A stretch of DNA of 47,803 bases from Firmicutes bacterium UBA6113 (GTDB taxonomy: Bacteria > Bacillota > Clostridia > Tissierellales > Sedimentibacteraceae). Below, in pieces: positions 25,505-33,187 of this stretch; the stretch's first letter is position 1; each line of letters starts with the position of its first letter. The notes beneath the pieces are model-generated. The model ran no database searches, was not told the DNA's origin, and saw only the letters and a list, made by a program, of their open reading frames with translations. The stretch is taken from contig DIWF01000030.1 in the NCBI GenBank assembly GCA_002422545.1, positions 1 through 47,803 on the forward strand. The letters are read 5' to 3'. A program made the position numbers and the translations under genes.

Positions 25505-26611
25505 ATGGGGGAGGTAGTATATGTTTCATGGGAACTTATAGGAAATTTTTTGGAAAGAGCTTTTGAAGCTGTTGGTGTGCATGCGGATGAAGCAAAAATA
25601 TGCGCTGATGTGCTCATAGAAAGCGACAGGAGAGGAATTGAAAGCCATGGCTGCAACCGCTTCAAGACAATATACATAGACCGCATAAAAGAAGGAATTC
25701 AAAATCCTGTAACCTTATTTGAAGTTATAAAGGAAACTGCAACAACAGCAGTTGTTGACGGTCATGATGGAATGGGAATGGTAGTTGGGTACAAATCAAT
25801 GAACATGGCAATTGACAAGGCCAAAAAGTACGGAATGGGAATGGTCGCTGCAAGAAACTCAACCCATTATGGAATTGCAGGGTATTATGCCATGATGGCA
25901 GCAAAACAAAATATGATAGGAATAACAGGAACCAATGCACGTCCTTCCATTGCTCCCACGTTCGGAGTTGAAAACATGCTTGGAACTAATCCCATAACAT
26001 TTGCCATGCCAACTGATGAGAATTTTCCTTTTGTGCTTGACTGCGCCACAAGCATTATACAAAGAGGAAAAATAGAATATTACGCAAGAAACGGAGTGGA
26101 AACGCCTATAGGTGCCGTAATTGACCAGGATGGTTTTCCATTGACAGACAGTATTAAGATTCTTACAGATCTCACAAGCGGAAAGGCAGCATTGGCACCA
26201 CTTGGAGGAATAGGAGAAGAAACGGGAGGGCACAAGGGTTACGGATATGCCACTGTTGTAGAAATACTTTCAGCTGCCCTGCAGGCAGGCAGTTTTTTAA
26301 GGATGCTGTCCGGTACAACTGAAGACGGTGGGAAAATTCCATATCACCTTGGTCATTTTTTCATAGCCATAGACACGGAAGCATTCTTGGGGGCAGAGGA
26401 GTTTAAACATACTGCAGGTGAAATATTAAGAGAGCTTCGCAGTTCAAAAAAAGCCAAAAACCATGACAGAATATATACTGCAGGTGAAAAGGAATATTTA
26501 AGCTGGCTGGAAAGAAAAGACAAGGGAGTGCCCCTGGGGCTATCCGTGCAGAAGGATTTGATTAATGTCAGAAATGAACTTAATCTCAATATAACATTTC
26601 CATTTGAATGA
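25505..26611 (+). CDS. Ldh_2-family malate/L-lactate/ureidoglycolate-type dehydrogenase
   Basis: These NAD(P)-dependent oxidoreductases do not use a Rossmann fold and act on 2-hydroxyacids. The 368-residue protein shows the family landmarks SDRRGIESHGCNRF (catalytic His), VVDGHDGMGMVVG, ARNSTHYGIAGYYAMMA, GTNARPSIAPTFG, LGTNPITFAMP and GGHKGYGYA. Substrate within the family (malate, L-lactate, sulfolactate, ureidoglycolate) cannot be fixed. ATG 25505 follows AGAGGAGG. No other catabolic gene adjoins it. Confidence 0.88.
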   Translation: MGEVVYVSWELIGNFLERAFEAVGVHADEAKICADVLIESDRRGIESHGCNRFKTIYIDRIKEGIQNPVTLFEVIKETATTAVVDGHDGMGMVVGYKSMNMAIDKAKKYGMGMVAARNSTHYGIAGYYAMMAAKQNMIGITGTNARPSIAPTFGVENMLGTNPITFAMPTDENFPFVLDCATSIIQRGKIEYYARNGVETPIGAVIDQDGFPLTDSIKILTDLTSGKAALAPLGGIGEETGGHKGYGYATVVEILSAALQAGSFLRMLSGTTEDGGKIPYHLGHFFIAIDTEAFLGAEEFKHTAGEILRELRSSKKAKNHDRIYTAGEKEYLSWLERKDKGVPLGLSVQKDLINVRNELNLNITFPFE

Positions 26612-26708
26612 GCTGAGGAAGATGTATTCTTTGGAGAATTTGGTTTTGTATTGCTTACAGCTATCTATAAAAATAGCGAAAATATTCCAAAAAAACGAAT
26701 AATAATTG

Positions 26709-26737
26709 TTGCATTTTTGACAACAATGCAGTATTAT
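26709..26737 (+). promoter_or_regulatory. Promoter of the c-di-GMP-controlled transcript
   Basis: TTGCAT (26709-26714), 17 bp, TATTAT (26732-26737). The start is predicted at about 26744, right at the 5' end of the aptamer. Confidence 0.6.
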
Positions 26738-26743
26738 ATTTCC

Positions 26744-26830
26744 ATACGATAATAGCAAACTTGTCGAAAGGCAAGGACGCAAAGCCATGGGTCTAAAGTG
26801 ATTACTATGATTGCCAGGTTGCCGAAGAGA
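26744..26830 (+). ncRNA. c-di-GMP-I (GEMM-I) riboswitch aptamer
   Basis: The conserved core is recognisable: AGCAAAC, a P2 stem closed by a GAAA tetraloop (TTGTCGAAAGGCAAG), the joint GACGCAAAGCC, GGGTCTAAAG, and a P3 ending in GCCAGGTTGCCGA. This is the class I cyclic-di-GMP sensor. It lies between a promoter and an intrinsic terminator and precedes one gene, so it should control transcription elongation into that gene. ON or OFF behaviour cannot be read with certainty. Confidence 0.93.
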
Positions 26831-26849
26831 GATGAATGAATATATTCAG

Positions 26850-26880
26850 CTGTATGCTTTGGCATACAGTTTTTGTTTTT
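26850..26880 (+). terminator. Riboswitch expression-platform terminator
   Basis: CTGTATGC, loop TTTG, GCATACAG, then TTTTTGTTTTT, about 20 nt after the aptamer and 38 nt before the coding start. Confidence 0.85.
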
Positions 26881-26917
26881 CTTAAAGGAAATCGTTTTTG
26901 AAAAGGAGGAATGATTT

Positions 26918-28240
26918 ATGTCAACAGTTGACACTTTAACCGGAAACGGTATGGATGACTTGAAGGAACTGCAGCAGAGATTGAACTATGAATCAATCAA
27001 ACATCAATTCAGACCTAAACTGATCGGGGGCTTAAACGAAGATGATGTTTCTCAATACATTGAATATATTGAGGACAAGTTTCACAAGCTTGAGCAGGAA
27101 AACAAAAAATATATGGATTTGAATTATAATCTGAAAAAACAACTTGAAGTTCAAATTGAAGAAAATATGAGCCTTCAGGAAAATATGGATGATGCAAAGC
27201 AAAGGATTAATATTTACATAGCAGAAAACAAAAATAAGGATGCTTTGGTCAAGACAATGAATGACAACTTCAGTTTAGAAAAAGAAGCACTGCAAAACGA
27301 AATTCTTAAAATGAAAGAAGGACGTGATGAACTGGAAAGCATGCTTTCAGAAGCAAAAATCACAATTGCAGAATCAGAGGAATACAAGAATAGACTGGAA
27401 GAAAACAACGACAGGTTGAAATCAAGAATAAACAGCCTTGAAAAAGAAAACGAAAAAATTGAAGTGCTTATGGACGACATCAGCATTTTGACAGAAGAAA
27501 AAGCAGAGCTTGAAAAAATGCTGTCGGAAGTGAGCCTTAAAATAGAACAAGCTAATGAATATGAAGTAAGACAGCAAGAACTTGAAAGTAAACTTAAAGA
27601 ATTAGAACCTGAACTTGAGCAGTCAAGGAAATATGCAGCAACACTTGAAGAAAACAGCAATGTCATGACTGCAAAGTTGACTGAACTGGAAAATAAAACA
27701 AAAACCATGGAAGATTCCAACGCACAAATAGATAAATTATGCCAGGAGCTTAAAAGTCAGCTTGAGGCAGAAAAATCCAAAAATGAAAAACAGATAATGT
27801 ATCTTGAAATGTCCAAACAGAAAATAACTAGCCTGGAAGCAACTGTCAAGGAAAGTATGACTGAACTTGAAGAACAAAGAAAGATAAGCGACAGGGCAGA
27901 ACAGGAGCTGCAGCTTGAAAAAGCCAAGGCTTCAAGCAATAAAATAAACGGATTCAAGGAAGAGCTTGAAAGCATTTATAAAAAGATAGAAATTCTAGAA
28001 AATGAAGCAACACAGCACGTGAAAAACATCAACGAACTGCAGCAGCAGCTTTCTTTAGAGCAGATCCGTGCAAACAAGGCTGAAAACAATCTCTCTGCCT
28101 ATTCTAAATTGGTTTCTGATTTTAAGGACAAATTTGAAAAGGAACAAAACATGCTCGAAGCACAGTACAGAAATTTTCTGAGCAACCGCAGTCAGCTTCA
28201 TTCGGAAATAAGCGACTTGGTTGAAATCAATATAATGTAA
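26918..28240 (+). CDS. Long coiled-coil protein with DivIVA-like N-terminus, c-di-GMP-controlled
   Basis: The 440-residue protein begins with a short disordered tail. Residues about 32-62 (FRPKLIGGLNEDDVSQYIEY) recall the DivIVA/GpsB membrane-curvature domain in spacing (F/R...G..., D-V-x-x-(Y/F)-(I/L), then an EN-rich coil). The rest, about 60-430, is nearly unbroken heptad coiled coil rich in Glu, Lys, Leu and Asn. It has no signal peptide or membrane helix and should be a cytoplasmic scaffold. ATG 26918 follows AAAAGGAGGAATG. Expression is set by the c-di-GMP-I riboswitch upstream, linking it to surface attachment, motility or envelope change (inference). The DivIVA relation is weak and unproven. 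Confidence 0.75.
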   Translation: MSTVDTLTGNGMDDLKELQQRLNYESIKHQFRPKLIGGLNEDDVSQYIEYIEDKFHKLEQENKKYMDLNYNLKKQLEVQIEENMSLQENMDDAKQRINIYIAENKNKDALVKTMNDNFSLEKEALQNEILKMKEGRDELESMLSEAKITIAESEEYKNRLEENNDRLKSRINSLEKENEKIEVLMDDISILTEEKAELEKMLSEVSLKIEQANEYEVRQQELESKLKELEPELEQSRKYAATLEENSNVMTAKLTELENKTKTMEDSNAQIDKLCQELKSQLEAEKSKNEKQIMYLEMSKQKITSLEATVKESMTELEEQRKISDRAEQELQLEKAKASSNKINGFKEELESIYKKIEILENEATQHVKNINELQQQLSLEQIRANKAENNLSAYSKLVSDFKDKFEKEQNMLEAQYRNFLSNRSQLHSEISDLVEINIM

Positions 28241-28339
28241 TAGTTTATGCCGGATTGAATACAAGGGGAATCCCATATATTATCTTAATTGTTGGACAAT
28301 CGGGATAAAATTAAATATCCGATAAATGTTATGAAATTG

Positions 28340-28363
28340 CCGCCTGGTTGGGCGGTTTTTTTT
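28340..28363 (+). terminator. Terminator of the coiled-coil gene
   Basis: CCGCC, loop TGGTTG, GGCGG, then eight T. Confidence 0.85.
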
Positions 28364-28443
28364 ATATGGTAGGAAAGTTCTCTTTGCGGAGCAACTTTTT
28401 TATAATAATATTGGCATTTGGTGTTGAATCTGGATATCAATAC

Positions 28444-28524
28444 GTAGGGGAGAGCCTCGTGCTCTCCCGCAGATGCAAAATTATTGAAGTAACAACAACG
28501 GGCGGACACAAAATCCGCCCCTAC
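28444..28524 (+). repeat. Dispersed two-hairpin element, long form
   Basis: Hairpin A, GTAGGGGAGAG...CTCTCCCG (28444-28469), is followed by a 29-bp A+T-rich linker containing AAAATTATTGAA, then hairpin B, CGGGCGGACAC...CCGCCCCTAC (28499-28524). Ends are inverted GTAGGGG/CCCCTAC. Confidence 0.85.
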
Positions 28525-28570
28525 GCACTGGCTAATTTGGTATTCAGCAGTGAATTTGAATATCATTTTT

Positions 28571-28596
28571 GTAGGGGAGGACCTCGTGTCCTCCCG
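28571..28596 (+). repeat. Dispersed hairpin A, single
   Basis: GTAGGGGAGGACC...CCTCCCG, followed by a partial linker (CAGATACAAATAAATGATAT) but no hairpin B. Confidence 0.8.
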
Positions 28597-28631
28597 CAGA
28601 TACAAATAAATGATATCGAACTTTTTATGTA

Positions 28632-28955
28632 TCAATAATCTTTGCTCTCCCATTCTGAAACATATTTATCGAGTTCATCTTCCATTATTGGCACGCGGTT
28701 ACCCTGGGCGCCGCAGTTGAGACATTTGTCATTTTTAAAACCCTGTTTTGTGCATTTATCCGCTACAGGTTGATCACATCCGTAGTTGCCGCATTCAGTG
28801 CATCTGAATACAGGGTTTTTGCACGGGTGTCCTGATTTAATTCCGTCACAAATTGCCACATGAGCTTTTTCTTCTTCAGTCATTTCAATATGACGTTTCT
28901 GGTTTAGCTTGCCGCCTCTGAACCAAAACTTATTGTTAGGGGATACTTCTGGCAT
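28632..28955 (-). CDS. Cys-rich putative zinc-binding protein, unknown function
   Basis: The 107-residue soluble protein has eight Cys, including two CxxC knuckles (FRCTECG and KCLNCG) and CDGIKSGHPC, so it likely binds one or two zinc ions. The N-terminus (NNKFWFRGGKL) and acidic C-terminus match no family I can name. ATG 28955 is chosen over an in-frame GTG at 28964, because GAGGAG directly abuts the GTG but is well spaced from the ATG. It stands alone, opposite the first flavoprotein reductase. Confidence 0.7.
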   Translation of the reverse strand: MPEVSPNNKFWFRGGKLNQKRHIEMTEEEKAHVAICDGIKSGHPCKNPVFRCTECGNYGCDQPVADKCTKQGFKNDKCLNCGAQGNRVPIMEDELDKYVSEWESKDY

Positions 28956-29116
28956 AAAAATCACTCCTCACGTATTTATTTAAATAAGATATACCCAAAA
29001 AACCATTACATAATCAAAATGAGTCATATTTTGTCAATTAATTTTGATTCGCAAAATTTGACAAACATAATTTAATTATTTTTATTGTATTTAAATTAAC
29101 TAAAATGAACACACCC

Positions 29117-29144
29117 TTGACAACAGTAATACCTATGTTATAAT
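29117..29144 (+). promoter_or_regulatory. Strong promoter of the fumarate-reductase-type gene
   Basis: TTGACA (29117-29122), 16 bp, TATAAT (29139-29144) with TGT before the -10. The start is predicted near 29151. Confidence 0.8.
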
Positions 29145-29180
29145 CATGACGTTAAAAAAATATCATTTCAAGGAGTACAT

Positions 29181-30941
29181 ATGAAATTGAAAAAATTATT
29201 ATCATTGTTGTTGGCAGTAATGCTGGTATTTTCTCTGGCAGGATGCCAAAAAAATGAAGCTGAACAACCGGCTCAGGAAGAACCAAAACAGGAACTTGTA
29301 AGCACAGTTGCTCAAGGCGAAGGCACAGGAAAATATGGTGCTTTTAAAGTGGATGTTACTTTGGAAAATTCCGAAATAAAGGATATAAAAGTTACAGAAA
29401 GCTCTGAATCAGGATTTACAGAACCTGTTATTGCTCAGCTGACTAAGGAAATGATCGACGCTAACTCTGTTGACGTAGATGCTGTTACAGGAGCAACTCT
29501 GACAAGCTTTGCTTTTATTAACAGTGTTAAGGATGCTGTTGAAAAATCAGGCGCAGTATTGACTGCTAAAGAAGTTCAAACTGAAGAAGAAAAAGTTGAA
29601 GATATTACTACAGACATAGTAATAGTAGGTGCCGGCGGAGCTGGTCTTTCTGCTGCTATTGAAGCTACAAATGCTGGAGCAAAAGTAATTGTTGTAGAAA
29701 AGAATGCCTTCATGGGTGGAAATACTAACTATGCAACAGGCGGTATGAATGCTGCAGGAACAAAATATCAGGAAGCTAAAGGAATACAGGACACACCTGC
29801 ACTTTACTATGCTGATACAATGAAGGGTGGAAAAGACCTGAACAATCCTGAGCTTTTGAAAGTATTGACTGAAAATTCAGCTGAAACACTTTATTGGCTT
29901 GAAAGCCTCGGCGCTGATCTGTCAGAAGTTGGAAGATCAGGAGGACAAAGCGTTGACAGAATTCATAAGGGACCTGGAGGAATGCCTGTTGGAACTCACT
30001 TGATGGACGTATTCGGAACTCAGGTAAAAACTCTTGGAATTGAAGTGAAATTAAACACAAAGGCTGTTGAAATATTGTCTGAAGGAAATGTTGTAAAAGG
30101 AATCAAAGTTGAAAACAAAGACGGAAATTCATACAACATAAATGCAAAAGCTGTAATTCTTGCTTCAGGCGGTTTCGGAGCAAACCCTGATATGGTTGTT
30201 AAATTCAAGCCTGAACTTGAAGGATTCGGAACAACTAATGCACCGGGAGCAACAGGAGATGCTTTGGCAATGGTTGAAAAGCTTGATGTGTCATTGACAG
30301 ACATCGAACAGATTCAAACTCACCCAACAGTAGTTCCAATAATCAATGAAATGATTACTGAAGGAATAAGAGGAGACGGAGCCATACTTGTAAACCATGA
30401 AGCTCAAAGATTCATAAACGAACTTGAAACAAGAGACGTTGTATCAAAGGCAATTCTTGAGCAGGAAGGAAAAACAGCATTCCTCGTTCTTGACAAACAG
30501 GTTTATGAAAAGGCTTCAACTTATGAAAAATATAAAAACCAGGGACTTTTGAAAGAAGCACAGACTCTTGCAGAACTTGCAGAAATTATGGAAGTTGATG
30601 CAGCAACATTGGAAGCAACAGTTGCAAAATACAATGAAGCTGTAAAAGCTAAATCAGATGCAGATTTTGGAAGAACTTCACTGGATGTTGAACTTATATC
30701 AGCACCATATTATGCAGTAGAAATTTCTCCTGCAATCCACCACACAATGGGCGGTGTTACAATCAACACAAGCACTCAGGTTATGAACAATTCAGGAGCT
30801 ATAGTTGAAGGATTGTTTGCAGCTGGAGAAGTTACAGGCGGCGTTCACGGCGGAAACAGAATAGGCGGAAACGCAGTAACTGACATAACTGTATTTGGTA
30901 AAATAGCAGGAGCAAACGCAGCTGCTTTTGTAGGTAAATAA
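29181..30941 (+). CDS. FMN/FAD-containing fumarate/urocanate-reductase-type lipoprotein
   Basis: This extracytoplasmic flavoprotein should reduce the double bond of a fumarate-like enoate. A lipoprotein signal ends at LAGC (Cys about 22). Next is an FMN-binding domain whose DAVTGAT motif (about 100-106) is the ApbE flavinylation site. From about 148 comes the FAD_binding_2 reductase domain (VGAGGAGLSAAIEA). All catalytic positions of Shewanella fumarate reductase Fcc3 have matches at near-constant offset: His381, Glu394, Arg397, Arg418, His521 and Arg560 for Fcc3 H365, E378, R381, R402, H504 and R545. No heme domain exists, so electrons must arrive via FMN. The acceptor could be fumarate, urocanate or another enoate. 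A strong promoter and terminator frame a single gene. ATG follows AAGGAG. Confidence 0.9.
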   Translation: MKLKKLLSLLLAVMLVFSLAGCQKNEAEQPAQEEPKQELVSTVAQGEGTGKYGAFKVDVTLENSEIKDIKVTESSESGFTEPVIAQLTKEMIDANSVDVDAVTGATLTSFAFINSVKDAVEKSGAVLTAKEVQTEEEKVEDITTDIVIVGAGGAGLSAAIEATNAGAKVIVVEKNAFMGGNTNYATGGMNAAGTKYQEAKGIQDTPALYYADTMKGGKDLNNPELLKVLTENSAETLYWLESLGADLSEVGRSGGQSVDRIHKGPGGMPVGTHLMDVFGTQVKTLGIEVKLNTKAVEILSEGNVVKGIKVENKDGNSYNINAKAVILASGGFGANPDMVVKFKPELEGFGTTNAPGATGDALAMVEKLDVSLTDIEQIQTHPTVVPIINEMITEGIRGDGAILVNHEAQRFINELETRDVVSKAILEQEGKTAFLVLDKQVYEKASTYEKYKNQGLLKEAQTLAELAEIMEVDAATLEATVAKYNEAVKAKSDADFGRTSLDVELISAPYYAVEISPAIHHTMGGVTINTSTQVMNNSGAIVEGLFAAGEVTGGVHGGNRIGGNAVTDITVFGKIAGANAAAFVGK

Positions 30942-30958
30942 ATAAAATAAAATAAAAA

Positions 30959-30987
30959 TCCGGCAATCAAAATTGCTGGATTTTTTT
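30959..30987 (+). terminator. Terminator of the reductase gene
   Basis: TCCGGCAAT, loop CAAA, ATTGCTGGA, then seven T. Its stem sequence recurs in the terminator at 31241. Confidence 0.85.
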
Positions 30988-30992
30988 ATAAT

Positions 30993-31070
30993 GTAGTGGA
31001 GGATTACTGTCCTCCCGTAGATAACAAAATTATAGAAATAATAAATGCGGACACAAGATCCGCCCCTACG
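30993..31070 (+). repeat. Dispersed two-hairpin element, long form
   Basis: A worn hairpin A, GTAGTGGAGG...CCTCCCG, the A+T-rich linker, then hairpin B, GCGGACACAAG...CCGCCCCTACG. Confidence 0.8.
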
Positions 31071-31114
31071 GACTATTTAATTTAACATAAGCGATAAATT
31101 ATAAATCCCGGATT

Positions 31115-31207
31115 GTAGGGGAGAGCCTTGTGCTCTCCCGCATATAACAATTTATTGAATTAATAACACGGTCGGATACAAGATTGAGACAAGATCCGCC
31201 CCTACGA
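31115..31207 (+). repeat. Dispersed two-hairpin element, long form with inner duplication
   Basis: Hairpin A (31115-31140), linker, then a hairpin B whose centre repeats (GGATACAAGATTGAGACAAG), making it about 14 bp longer than other copies. Confidence 0.8.
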
Positions 31208-31240
31208 TTTGTGAAAAATAGGGTTTGTCAATAATCAGAA

Positions 31241-31268
31241 TCCGGCAATAACTTGCCGGAATTTTTTT
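31241..31268 (+). terminator. Second copy of the reductase-type terminator
   Basis: TCCGGCAA, loop TAAC, TTGCCGGA, then ATTTTTTT. It lies against the stop of the minus-strand ABC gene but has its T run on the plus side. Confidence 0.7.
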
Positions 31269-31270
31269 AA

Positions 31271-33187
31271 TTATGACAACTCGAACATTCCTGTGTAGAG
31301 CTGGTAGTACTTTCCTTTTTGTTCTATGAGGTCCTGGTGGTTTCCTCTTTCTATTATCTTTCCGTTTTCTAGAACCATTATGGCATTGGAGTTTCTTACT
31401 GTTGAAAGTCTGTGTGCTATTACAAACACTGTCCTGTCCTTCATGAGCGTATCCATTCCTTTTTCAATCAATGATTCTGTACGGGTGTCTATGGAGCTTG
31501 TTGCTTCGTCCAGAATCAAAACCGGAGGATCTGCAACGGTTGCTCGTGCAATTGCTAATAGCTGTCTTTGTCCCTGGCTTAAGTTTGTTCCATCTGAAGT
31601 GAGTATTGTGTTGTATCCTTCTGGCATGTGTTTTATGAATGAATGCGCATTGGCAAGTTTGGCTGCTTCAATAACTTCATCATCAGTAGCATCAAGTTTC
31701 CCATATCGGATATTTTCCATAATGGAGCCTGTGAACAGGTGAGTGTCCTGAAGAACCATTCCCAGGGAGCGTCTTAAATCGTCTTTTTTGATTTTATTGA
31801 TGTTTATTCCGTCGTATCGTATTTTGCCGTCAGGAACATCATAAAAACGGTTTATAAGGTTTGTTATGGTAGTCTTGCCTGCTCCGGTTGAACCAACAAA
31901 AGCAATTTTCTGACCTGGTTTTGCAAAAAGACTTATGCCGTTTAAAACAGTCTTGTTTTCATCATAGCCGAACGTTACATCCTCAAATCTAACATCGCCC
32001 TTAACTAGGGTATAAGTCAGTGTTCCGTCGCTGTGAGGGTACTTCCATGCCCAAACACCTGTGCGGCGTGATGATTCACTGATATTTCCGTTCTCATCAA
32101 TTTCAGCATCCACAAGTGTCACATAACCATCGTCAACTTCCGGAGTTTCATCTAGAAGGTTGAATATTCTTTCGGCTCCTGCAAGTGCAGTTAACACTGA
32201 ATTTAGCTGCTGCGATATTTGTGTGATTGGCTGGGAGAATGAACGGGTGTACTGAAGGTACGAACCTATTGTTCCCAAATCCATGTAGCCGTTTACTGCA
32301 AGCAAAGCTCCTGCCGTTGCTGTCAGGGCATAATGAACATAAGACAGATTTCCCATTATTGGCATCAGTATGCTTGCAAATGTGTTTGCACTGGAAGCAG
32401 CCTGGCGAAGTCTTTCATTTATTTCATCAAATTCTTCTTTTACGGTACCTTCGTGGCTGAACACTTTTACAACTTTCTGCCCTTCAATCATTTCTTCAAT
32501 GAAGCCGTTGAACGTTCCCAGTTCCTTCTGCTGCTTGATGAAGTAACTTGCGCTTTTGCTGCCTATTTTCTTGACTGCAAAAATCATAATAGAAAACATG
32601 AAAACAACAAGCAATGTAAGGACTGGACTCAGTATGACCATCATTGTGAAAACGCCAATGACTGTTATAGTTGATGACACAAACTGAGGAAGACCTTGGC
32701 TGAGCATTTCTCTTAGAGTATCCGTATCATTTGTGAAGCGGCTCATTGTTTCCCCGTGGGTGTGAGTGTCGTAATATTTGATTGGAAGAGCCTGCAGATG
32801 CCTGAACATGTCAACTCTTATTTTCCTCATTGTACCGGTTGAAACTTTTAGCATGAGTCGGTTGTAGGTAAATGAGCAAATTACGCCGAAAGCATACACT
32901 GCGGCCATAATGCCAATCATTCCTATAAAGCCTGACAAGTCTGGATTTTCCTGACCTATGAATGGTACAACATAATCATTTATTATAGGCTTTAAAAAAT
33001 ATGTTCCTGCTACTCCTGACAATGAACTTCCTATTATTGCAATTACTATTGCAATTAGATGCAGCTTGTATTCAAGCAAGTAGTTTAAAAGTCGTTTAAG
33101 TGTTTTAGAGGTGTTCTTAGGCTTTGCAAATCCTCTTGGACCGCCTCCAGGACCACCTTGACGAACTACATTTCCTTTTTTCTCCAT
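31271..33187 (-). CDS. ABC exporter half-transporter, catalytic-site subunit
   Basis: The 638-residue membrane exporter subunit has six N-terminal helices and a C-terminal ATPase. The ATPase has Walker A GSTGAGKT, Q-loop VLQDTHLFTG, signature LSQGQRQ, and Walker B with the catalytic Glu (VLILDEATSS). About 40 residues (EIDENGNISESSRRTGVWAW) are inserted between the membrane domain and the ATPase. With the upstream subunit it should form a heterodimeric multidrug or lipid exporter of the YfiB/YfiC or LmrCD kind. It overlaps the upstream gene by one base. MarR control suggests induction by a toxic compound. Confidence 0.9.
   Translation of the reverse strand: MEKKGNVVRQGGPGGGPRGFAKPKNTSKTLKRLLNYLLEYKLHLIAIVIAIIGSSLSGVAGTYFLKPIINDYVVPFIGQENPDLSGFIGMIGIMAAVYAFGVICSFTYNRLMLKVSTGTMRKIRVDMFRHLQALPIKYYDTHTHGETMSRFTNDTDTLREMLSQGLPQFVSSTITVIGVFTMMVILSPVLTLLVVFMFSIMIFAVKKIGSKSASYFIKQQKELGTFNGFIEEMIEGQKVVKVFSHEGTVKEEFDEINERLRQAASSANTFASILMPIMGNLSYVHYALTATAGALLAVNGYMDLGTIGSYLQYTRSFSQPITQISQQLNSVLTALAGAERIFNLLDETPEVDDGYVTLVDAEIDENGNISESSRRTGVWAWKYPHSDGTLTYTLVKGDVRFEDVTFGYDENKTVLNGISLFAKPGQKIAFVGSTGAGKTTITNLINRFYDVPDGKIRYDGININKIKKDDLRRSLGMVLQDTHLFTGSIMENIRYGKLDATDDEVIEAAKLANAHSFIKHMPEGYNTILTSDGTNLSQGQRQLLAIARATVADPPVLILDEATSSIDTRTESLIEKGMDTLMKDRTVFVIAHRLSTVRNSNAIMVLENGKIIERGNHQDLIEQKGKYYQLYTGMFELS

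Noticed and set aside
28285..28653. Open frames on both strands across the elements at 28.4-28.6 kb
   Set aside because: They read through dispersed repeats and the terminator at 28340. The composition is repeat-derived.
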